Assembly: GCA_025355995.1 (NCBI GenBank)
Contig: JANXYQ010000024.1
Location: forward strand, 1 to 64,000
DNA length: 64,000 nucleotides
From: Spirochaetaceae bacterium
GTDB taxonomy: Bacteria > Spirochaetota > Spirochaetia > Treponematales > Rectinemataceae
Direction: 5' to 3'
Shown here: positions 17,121 to 25,409 of the stretch, in pieces
How positions within the stretch are numbered: position 1 is the stretch's first letter
Layout: each line of letters opens with the position of its first letter
Program-made: the position numbers and the translations under genes
The notes under the pieces: generated by a model
What the model saw: the letters and a program-made list of their open reading frames with translations, nothing else
The model's database searches: none
What the model was told of the DNA's origin: nothing

Positions 17121-17711
17121 TCACACCGCCACTCCGCTGACGAAGGCCGCGTCCACGCCCATCAGGGCGAGGGCCATGAGTCCCGCGGAGATGAGCATGG
17201 CGGGGGCGCCTTTGAAGGGATGGGGGAGCTCGCTGAGCTCGAGCCTCTCCCGTATGGATTCTAGGAGCACGGTAGCCATCCAATAGCCGAGCCCGGAGGC
17301 GGCGCTAGCCGCGAGGGCCTCGGGGAGGGCGTAGCCCCCGTTCGAGGAGATGAGGGCGATCCCGAAGACGAGGCTGCCTACGAGGAGGTCGTCGGCGTTC
17401 GCGCCTATCCTCAGGAGGAGGCCGTCGCCCGCGTTGGAAGCCGCCCTCGCGACGAACTTCAGGAGAGGGACGGCGAGCAGCGCGAAAAAAAGGATATCCA
17501 GGGATCCGAGGCCGAGGGGCGAGAGCAGGAGCGAATGCACCGTCCAGAGGAAGGCCGAGGCCAGGAGGTTCACGCAGGCGAGGGCCAGGGCCGAGGCGAA
17601 CTGGCCGCTCTGGCCACGGACCCGCCCCTGCCCGGGAAGGGAGCCGAGCCCGTATGCCAGGAGGGCGTTGGAGGCGAAAACGGAGGTGACGACGATTCCG
17701 AGGTAGCTCAG
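17121..17711 (-). CDS. rnfA: Rnf complex membrane subunit RnfA, probable CTG start
   Basis: 196-residue integral membrane subunit of Rnf with six predicted membrane segments. The N-terminus (SYLGIVVTSVFASNALL) aligns with the start of RnfA proteins, which begin M-S-Y-x-x-I. No ATG, GTG or TTG exists at that point. The codon there is CTG (17711-17709), preceded by GGAAGGAG at good spacing and overlapping the rnfE stop as CTGA. The frame stays open for 750 nt upstream, but that region is antisense-like Arg/Pro-rich sequence over rnfE. Central hallmark sequences include SSNGGYALPEAL. The gene is 4 nt from rnfB. Confidence 0.9.
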   Translation of the reverse strand: MSYLGIVVTSVFASNALLAYGLGSLPGQGRVRGQSGQFASALALACVNLLASAFLWTVHSLLLSPLGLGSLDILFFALLAVPLLKFVARAASNAGDGLLLRIGANADDLLVGSLVFGIALISSNGGYALPEALAASAASGLGYWMATVLLESIRERLELSELPHPFKGAPAMLISAGLMALALMGVDAAFVSGVAV

Positions 17712-18325
17712 GGTTGGCTCCTTCCGCGCGCGCGGACCATGCCGCGGTAGGCGGCGACGAGGAAGCCGAGGAGGATGAAGCCGCCGGCCGGGGAGACGAG
17801 CATCCGCGCGGGCGCGAAATCGACGAGCTCGAGGCGCGCGGGCGAGATCCCGGGAGTGGGCAGGGTCAGAGTACCGAGGCCTAGGATCTCCCGGAATCCG
17901 CCGACGAATGCCGCGGTGAGCAGGAACATGAGCGCCTCGAGGGCGACCTGGGCGAAGCGGGAGCTGCCGTCCGGGCCGAGGCCCTCGGGAGTCGAGCTGC
18001 GGCGAAGGGTGGAGAGGCTGAGGCCGCTCACCGCGAGGAGGGGCAGGTAGATCCATAGCCCCGCCGCGATGGGGGGCGAGTACGCGCGCGCGCAGGAGGC
18101 GTAGGCCAAGGCGGCCGCCGCCGAGAGGGCTATCGTGGCTGGAGCCTGCAGGCGATCCGCGATGATCGCTCGGGTGGCCGGCACCACCGCTCCTAGCAGC
18201 AAGGCGCAGAGAGCGGCGCCGAGGCCGTAGACTATTCCCTCGGCCAGGCTCCTCGAGGCGGCTACGAGAGGGCAGATCCCGACCAGCCCCGCGAAGATCG
18301 GATTCGGCACGAATCGTTCTCTCAT
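17708..18325 (-). CDS. rnfE: Rnf complex membrane subunit RnfE
   Basis: 205-residue membrane subunit, paralogous to RnfA, with six hydrophobic segments. The N-terminus MRERFVPNPIFAGLVGICPL matches RnfE, where NP-x-x-x-LGLCP is conserved. The centre has the conserved EALMFLLTAAFVGGFREILG. The start ATG at 18325 overlaps the rnfG stop as ATGA. RnfA and RnfE are thought to hold an iron-sulfur centre between them; the ICPL Cys is present here. Confidence 0.93.
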   Translation of the reverse strand: MRERFVPNPIFAGLVGICPLVAASRSLAEGIVYGLGAALCALLLGAVVPATRAIIADRLQAPATIALSAAAALAYASCARAYSPPIAAGLWIYLPLLAVSGLSLSTLRRSSTPEGLGPDGSSRFAQVALEALMFLLTAAFVGGFREILGLGTLTLPTPGISPARLELVDFAPARMLVSPAGGFILLGFLVAAYRGMVRARGRSQP

Positions 18326-18780
18326 GATTTGGGCTCCGTCCCGCTCTTGGCCATGTAACGCGCCTGCGCCGACGCGCGGGCCAGGACCTCGTCGACGTCG
18401 GGGAAGTCGAGGGCGAGGTTCTTGGGGTCCTGCGACAGCCGAGAGGCGCAACTCCCAAGGAAGCGCAGATCCATCACCTCGCCCCTGGGCGTGAAACGCG
18501 CCGCTATCAAGGCGCTGCCCGCGGCCGATCGAAGCGTTATGACCGCGGCGTATGCGGGGCCGGAATCGGCCTGTATCAGGTAGAAGCGGCCGAAGGTGGG
18601 ATCGTCCGAGCGGCCGGCGAGGGCGATGGACGCTCCCGCCGGCGCGAGTGCGGCTCGCTCCTCGGCCGCGACGCGCGAGTCCGCGAAGAACGAGACTACC
18701 CCGACCACGAGGGCGAGGAGACCAAGGGCCGAGGCGACGGCGAGGTTCTCGATTATCCTCTCGCGCTTATCGAGCGCCAT
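18322..18780 (-). CDS. rnfG: short RnfG-like subunit without the FMN-attachment motif
   Basis: 152-residue protein in the rnfG position. It has one N-terminal membrane segment (about 15-33) and a small extracytoplasmic domain. Usual RnfG is about 190-220 residues and carries FMN covalently on the last Thr of an S/T-GAT motif preceded by Asp. Here the corresponding stretch reads FPDVDEVLARASAQARY (about 125-141), with no Ser-Gly-Ala-Thr, and the protein ends soon after. Either the FMN site has been lost or the subunit plays a structural part. The ATG at 18780 overlaps rnfD by 14 nt. Identity rests mainly on gene order and topology. Confidence 0.72.
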   Translation of the reverse strand: MALDKRERIIENLAVASALGLLALVVGVVSFFADSRVAAEERAALAPAGASIALAGRSDDPTFGRFYLIQADSGPAYAAVITLRSAAGSALIAARFTPRGEVMDLRFLGSCASRLSQDPKNLALDFPDVDEVLARASAQARYMAKSGTEPKS

Positions 18781-19903
18781 TGGCGTTCCCTCCCCGCGCC
18801 GTTCCGGCCGAAGCCTTGGCGGCTCGGCGCCGAGTTGCGGCCGTATCGAGCCTCGCGATGGCCGGCACCGCGCAGTTCATCATGATTACCGCGAAGGCGC
18901 TTCCCTCGGCGGAGGCCCCGAAGGTCCGCAGGAGGAAGACCAGGGAGCCGGTTCCCGCCCCGAATATCAGCATCCCGGCCCTCGACGAGGGTGAGGTAAC
19001 GGGATCGGGCGCCATGAAGAACGTCACGAGCAGGAAGGACCCGCTCAGGACGGAGAAGAGCACGTCCCCGGCGAAGAAGCCGTTACCGAGGGAGAGTCCT
19101 CCGAAAGCCCAGGTCAATAGAGCGAAGGACCCGATTATGGAGGCTGGGACTTCCCAGCGGATTACCCTGCGCGAGAGGAGGATCACCGAGGCCGCGAGGA
19201 TGAGAATGGCGGATAGCTCGCCCAGGGCTCCGGCCTTGTTGCCGAGGAGGAGATCGATATAGCCGCCGGGCAGGTCAGCCCCGAGGGGGGAGAAGATGCC
19301 TCGGTTGAGGGCTTCGGTGACCGAGGCGTCGATGCCGCTGGCCCTCATGCCGCCCGCGACTAGGATATCCATGTTGCTGGAGCCCGCGATGGCGGCCGCC
19401 GCGTGGGAGCGGGCGAAACCGAGGGGAGTCGCGCCGCTGATGCCTGCGAGGCCTGCCAGGTGATGGGGCGTAGCCCACGCGCGCATCTGGGCCGGCCAAT
19501 TGACTAGCGAGAAGGCTATTCCCGCCAGGGCCGGGTTCATCCAGTTCGAGCCGAGGCCGCCGAAAGCGCCTTTGACTACGGACACCGCGAAGAGGGAGGC
19601 GGCCGCGGGGATAAGGGGCGAAATGCCCGGAGGCATAGCCATGCCGACGAGGAGGCCGGTCAGGAAGGCGGAGCCGTCCCAGAGCGTGAAGCGTCGCATG
19701 AGGGCGCCGGCGCAAGCCTCCCCGACCAGGGCGCCGCCGACGGATGCGGCGACGACGATGGCGGCGGTAAAGCCGAAGCAATATATCCCCCAGCCGAGCG
19801 CCGGCAGGAGCGCGGCCGCCGTGCCCCATATCAGCGAGGCGCTCGTCCTCTTTTTGAAGGCGTAGGGCGCATCGCCGATGGAGAGGTTTTTCGCGCGCCT
19901 CAT
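18767..19903 (-). CDS. rnfD: Rnf complex membrane subunit RnfD (covalent FMN)
   Basis: 378-residue membrane subunit related to NqrB. It has about nine hydrophobic segments. The covalent FMN site SGATPLG is intact at 156-162 (Thr159), inside the family context GISGATPLGFARS. DGSAFLTGLLVGMAMPPG and the C-terminal DPVTSPSS are also RnfD/NqrB hallmarks. The chosen ATG at 19903 has GGGGAGG upstream and overlaps the rnfC stop as ATGA; the upstream open stretch lies over rnfC. Confidence 0.95.
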   Translation of the reverse strand: MRRAKNLSIGDAPYAFKKRTSASLIWGTAAALLPALGWGIYCFGFTAAIVVAASVGGALVGEACAGALMRRFTLWDGSAFLTGLLVGMAMPPGISPLIPAAASLFAVSVVKGAFGGLGSNWMNPALAGIAFSLVNWPAQMRAWATPHHLAGLAGISGATPLGFARSHAAAAIAGSSNMDILVAGGMRASGIDASVTEALNRGIFSPLGADLPGGYIDLLLGNKAGALGELSAILILAASVILLSRRVIRWEVPASIIGSFALLTWAFGGLSLGNGFFAGDVLFSVLSGSFLLVTFFMAPDPVTSPSSRAGMLIFGAGTGSLVFLLRTFGASAEGSAFAVIMMNCAVPAIARLDTAATRRRAAKASAGTARGGNANGAR

Positions 19904-21192
19904 CGAGGGGCCTCCCCTAGCGAATGCGATTCCGCGGCGAAGGAGGCTACGAGGGGCACGCGGGATGGGCATACGTAGCCGCAGGCGCCGCACACCGTGC
20001 AGTAGCCGAGCCCCAGCTCGAGGGCGCGCAGCCTGAGTCCCCGCTTGACCAGCCGGAATAGGATATCGGGATCGAGGCGTTCGGGGCAGACCTCGGCGCA
20101 GCGCCCGCACCGGATGCAGGGCGATCTCAGCAGCGAGCCAACTTCCTCAGAATCCAGCGCGATCACGGCCGAAGTCGTTTTAGTTATCGGCGCGTCCAGA
20201 TCGTGCACGGAATGCCCTCGCAGGACGCCTCCGAGGACCAATCTCGCAGGGGGCCCGAGGAATCCGCCGCATTCCTCGATCAGGTCGCCGATGGGAGTGC
20301 CGATCCGCACCTTGAGCACGGCGGGCCGCTTGAGCGCTCCGCCGCTCACGGAGACGTAGCGCTCGACCATCGGCCGGGCCAGAACGATGGCCTCGTAGGC
20401 CGCGAAGACGGTGGAGGGCCTCAAGATTACTGCGTCGTCCGGGGAGAATTTCCTCGAGCCGTCGACCGCCTCCAGGAGCTGCCTGGGCATATCCTGCGGG
20501 TACCTCGCCTCGAGGCGCACGAGCTCGACATCCGGGCCGTCGTCCGAGGGAGGGGGCAGGGAGGAGTCCTCGGACCTGGTCGTCGCTATCACCGTCCTCT
20601 TCGGGGAGAGGATCTTCCGGATGATCGATATCCCTTCCATAAGCTCGGGGCTCTTGTCCGCGAGGAGATGGGCTTCCGCGCGCAGGTAGGGCTCGCACTC
20701 GACCGCGTTGATGATGAGGATGCCCGTTTCCTGGCGTTCGCTGAGGAGGTCGAAGAGAGGCAGTCCAGGGGCCTCGGTATCGACGACGCCCCGATCGCGC
20801 AGCGTGGACAGGATCTCGTTGCGGCCCATGCTCTTCCATAGGTAGCGCTCGCCCCTGCGGCCTAGGCGATCGAAGGCTCCTTCCAGGGCCACGACGACGG
20901 CCTCGGCCCGTCCTCCCTCCGGAAGCGGTGAGATCCGTATGTCGCGCACGACCCCGGGCACGGATGAATGCACGTTAGCCGAAAAAGGCCCGTCGGCCCT
21001 TCCGATGACCATCCCCTCCCTGACGTATTCGCCGCGCCTGACGACGCAACGGGCCTGCTTGCCGGAGTGCTGCTTGAGGAGGATGACGGCGCCGTTGGGG
21101 AGAAAGGCGTTCTGGGCCGGGCCTCGCTGCTCCCAGTCGAAATCGCCTTCTACCCGGATCCCGCCGTGCCGGAACGTTCGTGAAGGTCTCAT
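19900..21192 (-). CDS. rnfC: Rnf complex NADH-linked subunit RnfC
   Basis: 430-residue peripheral subunit that handles NAD(H) and FMN in the Rnf ion pump. The N-terminus (TFRHGGIRVEGD) matches RnfC/NqrF-type starts such as F-x-GGIHP. NAVECEPYLRAEAHLL near 180-195 is the RnfC signature. Two ferredoxin-like clusters close the protein: CIRCGRCAEVCP and CTVCGACGYVCP. The ATG at 21192 overlaps the preceding membrane protein as ATGA. First of the six canonical rnf genes. Confidence 0.95.
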   Translation of the reverse strand: MRPSRTFRHGGIRVEGDFDWEQRGPAQNAFLPNGAVILLKQHSGKQARCVVRRGEYVREGMVIGRADGPFSANVHSSVPGVVRDIRISPLPEGGRAEAVVVALEGAFDRLGRRGERYLWKSMGRNEILSTLRDRGVVDTEAPGLPLFDLLSERQETGILIINAVECEPYLRAEAHLLADKSPELMEGISIIRKILSPKRTVIATTRSEDSSLPPPSDDGPDVELVRLEARYPQDMPRQLLEAVDGSRKFSPDDAVILRPSTVFAAYEAIVLARPMVERYVSVSGGALKRPAVLKVRIGTPIGDLIEECGGFLGPPARLVLGGVLRGHSVHDLDAPITKTTSAVIALDSEEVGSLLRSPCIRCGRCAEVCPERLDPDILFRLVKRGLRLRALELGLGYCTVCGACGYVCPSRVPLVASFAAESHSLGEAPR

Positions 21193-22793
21193 GCTTCCTG
21201 CCGTAGTTCGCCGGGTACGGCGCTCCTGGCGAAGGGAGCGCTGAAGAGTATTCTTCCGATAGGCGGAACCAAGAGGAATATATACAGCAGGGATTCGATC
21301 GGCGCAAGCGGTCGCTCGCCTCCACTCCCTCCCGAGCCGAGCCTGCCCACCGTCGCGGCGCCTTGTCGCAGCAGCATTCCCTCGATGCTGAGCTGGGGCA
21401 CGGCGGCGTAGGCCGCGCGAGCCCAATCGTCGGTGAAAGCGACGCCCGGGGCATCGGCGGCGCCGCTCCCGGCCTCGGGCAGGCGAGCGGCCGAGAAGGG
21501 GTCGGTACGGCCCTCCCCTACCCTCATATAGGGAAGGGCCTCTTGCGTAGCCCTATGCTCGAGGTACGAGGCTAGGCTCGGTAGTCGATCGCCGCCCTCC
21601 GAAGGAGCTCGCTGACGGGCCTCCGAGAGCAGGGGACGGAGGCTGCCGCGAATCGACTCGGGGCTAGGAAAGGCGAGGTCCGAGGGCGCGGCCTGCGCGA
21701 TCGAAGGGGAGAACAGGCGAAAAAGGCCCCAGGCGACCACCGCCCCGCACGCGAGAGTGGCTCTCGAGATCGCTGCTTTGGACAGCGCGGATCGCGAGGA
21801 ACGGCTCCTCCTGGCGATCGGCATCGGCGTAAATCGCCGTCGGGCGTCCTTGCCCGAGGAGATGAGGGCATAGCCCGAAATTCCCGCGATGGAGCCGAGG
21901 GAGGCCAGGGCGAGCGATGGAAGCGACGCGATATTCGCGCACGAGGCCAGGATGGCGGCGAAGGGCAGGGCGAGAGCGGGGGGGGGTTGCAGGGAGAGGG
22001 AGCGCAGGGCGTTCCGCATCCCGCCGCCGCGTAAATATTCCTCCAGGGGCATTTCGAGCGCTTCCGCGGCATCTGCTAGGGCTATCCCCCAAAGAGAGCT
22101 AAGCACGGCCGCAGTGAGTCCTCCCCTCCCCAAGGCCAGCCAGGGCAGGCAGAGCGCCACGCGGAAAGCGACCGTGTCGATGCCTCGCCACCTGGGAAGG
22201 CTCGAGACACGGCCGCTGGCAAGGCAAGCCGCCAGGATGAGCGCAACTGCTGCTAACCAGAAGAGCCCGTCTCCGCCATCTGCCCCTGCGGAGGCAGTGG
22301 CTTCGGGCAATCTATATCGCCCCGCATAGGCGGACAGCCCCCGCTCGAGTTCGCGCTCCGATACGGCCCCGGGTCCGAGGAAGGATGACTCTTTCGCGTA
22401 ATATGCCCGGTATGCCACCCCGCCGACTCGGGCCTGGAACCACAGGCCGAGCCGCTGGATGTAGGCATCGAACCTCGGATCTCCCGGGATCAGGCGAGCC
22501 TTCGCGGCTGAGAGCGTCATCGTCTCGAGGCCGCCCCAATTGGAGACCAGGACGGGCTCGCTCGATTCGGAGAGGAGGCCCTTGACGCCGGCCTTGGCGA
22601 GGCTTTCTAGCACCTCGGCCTCGGGGATCGCGGCTTCCACGAGGAAGGCGCGGTACCCGATCCACTGCGATCGGGCGCTGCCCCGCGGAAGCGTCCGAAG
22701 TGCTAGGATGCCGAGGGCCAGGGCGGCGAGAAGCAGGAACGCCCCGGCCGCGACCCTCCTGTTCCTCCCCGACATAGCTGGGCCTGCGGGCAT
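21189..22793 (-). CDS. unknown membrane protein heading the rnf genes
   Basis: 534-residue protein I do not recognise. It has an N-terminal membrane segment (about 14-32), then a soluble domain of about 140 residues that includes SQWIGYRAFLVEAAIPEAEV and WFQARVGGVAYRAYYAKESSF. A block of about five hydrophobic segments follows (about 175-370), then a Ser/Pro-rich soluble stretch with YLEHRATQEALPYMRVGEG. A last membrane segment lies near 505-525. ATG at 22793 follows GAGG; an ATG at 22775 is possible. It starts 9 nt after the yuiD-like gene, and its stop overlaps rnfC as ATGA, so its synthesis is tied to the Rnf complex. It may be an Rnf assembly or accessory factor (inference from position only). 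Confidence 0.7.
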   Translation of the reverse strand: MPAGPAMSGRNRRVAAGAFLLLAALALGILALRTLPRGSARSQWIGYRAFLVEAAIPEAEVLESLAKAGVKGLLSESSEPVLVSNWGGLETMTLSAAKARLIPGDPRFDAYIQRLGLWFQARVGGVAYRAYYAKESSFLGPGAVSERELERGLSAYAGRYRLPEATASAGADGGDGLFWLAAVALILAACLASGRVSSLPRWRGIDTVAFRVALCLPWLALGRGGLTAAVLSSLWGIALADAAEALEMPLEEYLRGGGMRNALRSLSLQPPPALALPFAAILASCANIASLPSLALASLGSIAGISGYALISSGKDARRRFTPMPIARRSRSSRSALSKAAISRATLACGAVVAWGLFRLFSPSIAQAAPSDLAFPSPESIRGSLRPLLSEARQRAPSEGGDRLPSLASYLEHRATQEALPYMRVGEGRTDPFSAARLPEAGSGAADAPGVAFTDDWARAAYAAVPQLSIEGMLLRQGAATVGRLGSGGSGGERPLAPIESLLYIFLLVPPIGRILFSAPFARSAVPGELRQEA

Positions 22794-22802
22794 CTATTCG
22801 CC

Positions 22803-23282
22803 TCAAAGGGTGCAGAAAGCGAGGGCGATGAAGAAACCGAGGAGGCTCCCGATGATGACTTCCGCGGGGTTGTGCCCATGGACTTCCTTGACAGGCCGAT
22901 AAGGAATCGTGAAGCGGGAATTCAGGTCCTTGCCGAGCTGGTTCAGCGTCCTGGCTTGGATCCCCGCGGCCCGCCGGACGCCCATGGCGTCGCGGATCAC
23001 CACGAGGGCGAAGAACGCCGCGAGGATGAAGACGCTGGTATCGATGCCCTCCTGGAAGGCGATAGCCGTCGCTATGGAAACCGCCAAGGCGCTGTGGCTC
23101 GAAGGCATGCCGCCGGTTTTCCAGAAGAAGGTGACGAGGACGTCTCGGAAATTGCTGGCCTTGGAGCGGAAGATATTGACGACGGCTTTGAGGAACTGCG
23201 CAGTCAGGAGACTGAAGATGGCCGAGAGGAAAATCGGATTGGAAAATAAATCCGTCCCCTCGGGACTGGCTGCGACGCTCAC
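22803..23282 (-). CDS. divergent PAP2 family (YuiD/DUF212) membrane protein
   Basis: 159-residue membrane protein of the divergent PAP2 family. Conserved blocks are KTGGMPSSHSA (near 55-65), VIRDAMGVRRAAG and EVHGHNPAEVIIG, which correspond to the phosphatase motifs of acid phosphatase/VPO-related membrane enzymes. The substrate is unknown, probably a lipid phosphate. The start is GTG at 23282, 6 nt after a -10-like GAAACT and without Shine-Dalgarno, so it is probably leaderless. As the first gene of the 12-gene minus-strand run it may lend its promoter to the rnf genes. Confidence 0.88.
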   Translation of the reverse strand: MSVAASPEGTDLFSNPIFLSAIFSLLTAQFLKAVVNIFRSKASNFRDVLVTFFWKTGGMPSSHSALAVSIATAIAFQEGIDTSVFILAAFFALVVIRDAMGVRRAAGIQARTLNQLGKDLNSRFTIPYRPVKEVHGHNPAEVIIGSLLGFFIALAFCTL

Positions 23283-23288
23283 CGTTTC

Positions 23289-23317
23289 AGTTTCCCCGGT
23301 ACGGCGGACCTTGTCAA
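23289..23317 (-). promoter_or_regulatory. promoter of the yuiD-rnf run, leaderless type
   Basis: Minus-strand TTGACA (23317-23312), 17-nt spacer, GAAACT (23294-23289), 6 nt to the GTG at 23282. The -35 is perfect and the -10 weak. It lies back to back with the pseudouridine synthase promoter. Confidence 0.5.
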
Positions 23318-23329
23318 GGCGAGGAAGTC

Positions 23330-23358
23330 TTGACCCTCGGGCATGGGGCGCGTAGATT
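23330..23358 (+). promoter_or_regulatory. promoter of the pseudouridine synthase gene, leaderless type
   Basis: TTGACC (23330-23335), 17-nt spacer, TAGATT (23353-23358), 7 nt to the ATG at 23366, with no Shine-Dalgarno. The TTG at 23330 could be read as an upstream start, but it is the -35 box. Confidence 0.6.
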
Positions 23359-23365
23359 CGAGACC

Positions 23366-24346
23366 ATGAAAATCACCCCCGTCGAGCGCGAGCTGATAGC
23401 CGGACCCGACGACGCGGGAAGGCGGCTGGACAAGGTGCTGCGCGCGATATTGAGCGAAAACCCGCTATCGGAGATATACGCCGCCCTCCGGAAGGGCAGG
23501 ATCAAGCTGAACGGGGTCAAGGCGTCGCCCGAGACGCGCGTCGCCGCGGGCGACAGGATCCTCGTCGCCGGATTCCCTGGACTCGGCTCCTCCGAGCCCG
23601 CCCCCTCGGCGGCCAGGGAGGACCTGGCCAGCCTAGCCGATATGCTGATACTCGCCACCGAACACCTAATCTTCATCGACAAGCCGAGGGGCCTTCTTTC
23701 GCAGGGCTCGGACGCCCTGGAAGGAAGGATACGACAAGCCCTCGCCGGCCGGACTGCCGCTTCGCTCTCCTTCGTGCCCGGGCCCCTGCACAGGCTCGAC
23801 CGGAACACGACGGGCGTGCTCGCCTTCCCGCGGAGCGCCGAGGGCGCGCGGGCCTTCACGTCCATGATGCGCGAGCGGAGGATAATCAAGCGCTACCTCG
23901 CCCTCATCGATGGGGATGCGGCAGGTCCCGAAGCATGGCGCGACCGCATCGTCAGGGATTCAGCCGCTATGACGAGCTCGGTCTCTCCCGAAGGAGACGA
24001 GGCCTTCGCGGAGATGAGGCCCCTGCTCCGGGGCTCCGGCCGCAGCCTCGTCCTGGTCGTGCTGCATTCTGGGCTCACCCACCAAATTCGGGTCCAAGCC
24101 TCCTCCAGGGGCCTGCCCCTCTCGGGCGACGCGAAATACGGCGGCTCCCCCCTTCCCGGAGGCTACATCCTTCACGCGCTGTCACTGGAATTCCCCGAAC
24201 CGCCCTTCCCCGACCTTCCGGGGCTGGTGACCGCTCCCCTGCCCGGGCCCGCGCGCGCCAGGCTCGCCTCCATTTTCGGCCCGGAGGCGCTGGTCGAGGC
24301 GCTGGGCGAGAAGTTAACCGAGCCCAACTCTCCCACGGGCGAGTAG
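23366..24346 (+). CDS. RluA-family 23S rRNA pseudouridine synthase
   Basis: 326-residue RNA-modifying enzyme converting uridine to pseudouridine, probably in 23S rRNA. It has an N-terminal S4 RNA-binding domain (about 14-70, with LRKGRIKLNG) and the catalytic signature HRLDRNTTG at 142-150, with Asp145 as nucleophile. It shows the family's HSGLTHQIRVQASSRGLPLSGDAKYGG near the C-terminal third. The S4 domain favours an RluC/RluD-like role. The ATG at 23366 is preferred to the in-frame TTG at 23330, which forms the -35 box. Confidence 0.92.
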   Translation: MKITPVERELIAGPDDAGRRLDKVLRAILSENPLSEIYAALRKGRIKLNGVKASPETRVAAGDRILVAGFPGLGSSEPAPSAAREDLASLADMLILATEHLIFIDKPRGLLSQGSDALEGRIRQALAGRTAASLSFVPGPLHRLDRNTTGVLAFPRSAEGARAFTSMMRERRIIKRYLALIDGDAAGPEAWRDRIVRDSAAMTSSVSPEGDEAFAEMRPLLRGSGRSLVLVVLHSGLTHQIRVQASSRGLPLSGDAKYGGSPLPGGYILHALSLEFPEPPFPDLPGLVTAPLPGPARARLASIFGPEALVEALGEKLTEPNSPTGE

Positions 24347-24413
24347 TCCGGAATGGCCGCGGTAGTTCTTTTTTGCCCGCACATGAACTATTATTGATTG
24401 ATCGGAGGCGCTT

Positions 24414-25409
24414 ATGGGAGACAGCCAAGACATGCGGAGCGTGAACAGGAAATTGCCCGGGAAAGTGACACCGGCGCTAGTCCTGCTCGGCTTCGCCGCG
24501 ATAGCGGTACTAATAATATTCTCGACCAGCTTCATCGTCGTGGACCAGACCGAGAGGGCGGTGATCACCACCTTCGGCAAGTTCACGAAAGTGGCCCAGC
24601 CGGGGCTGGCCTTCAAATGGCCCTTCGGCGTCCAGAAGGCCTATCACGTCAAGACCGAGGTGGTGCAGACCGAGCAATTCGGCTTTCGCACCGACAAAGC
24701 AGGCATCGTGACGCAGTATTCCCCCAAGGAATACCCCGAGGAATCGACGATGCTCACGGGCGACCTCAACATCATCAGCGTCGAATGGATCATCCAATAT
24801 AAGATCACCGACCCCAAGGCCTGGCTCTTCAACGTCAGCGACAAGCAGAAGACGATCCGGGACATTTCCCAGTCGGTCGTCAACCTACTCGTCGGCGACA
24901 GGACCATCCTCGGCGTCATCGGGCCCGAGCGGACCGCGATCCAGGAATCGGCCGTACAGATGATGAACGCCAAGTTCACGGAGTTCGGCCTGGGCATCAG
25001 CGTGACCCAGGTCCAGCTCCAGAACATCGTACCCCCCAAGGGCGTCCAGGATGCCTTCGAGGACGTCAACAAGGCCATCCAGGACATGAACCGCCTCGTG
25101 AACGAGGGCAAGGAAGCCTACAACACCGAGATCCCCAAGGCCCAGGGACAGGCCGAACAGCAGGTCGAGGTCGCCATGGGCTATGCCTCCGAGCGCGTCA
25201 ACGAGGCCAAGGGCGACGTCGCCCGCTTCGACTCGGTCTACTCCGAGTATCGCAAGGCTCCGGAGGTAACCAGGCAACGGCTCTACTACGAGATGGTCGA
25301 GGATGTATTCAAGGGCGAGAAGAACGTGGAGCTCATCGACAAGCGCTTCACCAATTTCCTCCCGCTGAAGAATCTCGACTCCTCCGTCACGAAGGGGGCA
25401 GCCCAATGA
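24414..25409 (+). CDS. hflK: HflK, SPFH-domain modulator of FtsH
   Basis: 331-residue membrane protein that, with HflC, forms the large cage around the FtsH protease and regulates membrane protein turnover. It has a membrane segment at about 19-42, then an SPFH/band-7 domain beginning FIVVDQTERAVITTFGKF, and a coiled-coil region (EGKEAYNTEIPKAQGQAEQQ). The ATG is preceded by CGGAGG. The stop overlaps the hflC start as ATGA. Confidence 0.94.
   Translation: MGDSQDMRSVNRKLPGKVTPALVLLGFAAIAVLIIFSTSFIVVDQTERAVITTFGKFTKVAQPGLAFKWPFGVQKAYHVKTEVVQTEQFGFRTDKAGIVTQYSPKEYPEESTMLTGDLNIISVEWIIQYKITDPKAWLFNVSDKQKTIRDISQSVVNLLVGDRTILGVIGPERTAIQESAVQMMNAKFTEFGLGISVTQVQLQNIVPPKGVQDAFEDVNKAIQDMNRLVNEGKEAYNTEIPKAQGQAEQQVEVAMGYASERVNEAKGDVARFDSVYSEYRKAPEVTRQRLYYEMVEDVFKGEKNVELIDKRFTNFLPLKNLDSSVTKGAAQ

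Noticed and set aside
17712-18458. N-terminal extension of the rnfA frame
   Set aside because: Arg/Pro-rich sequence over rnfE; conserved RnfA begins at the CTG codon.
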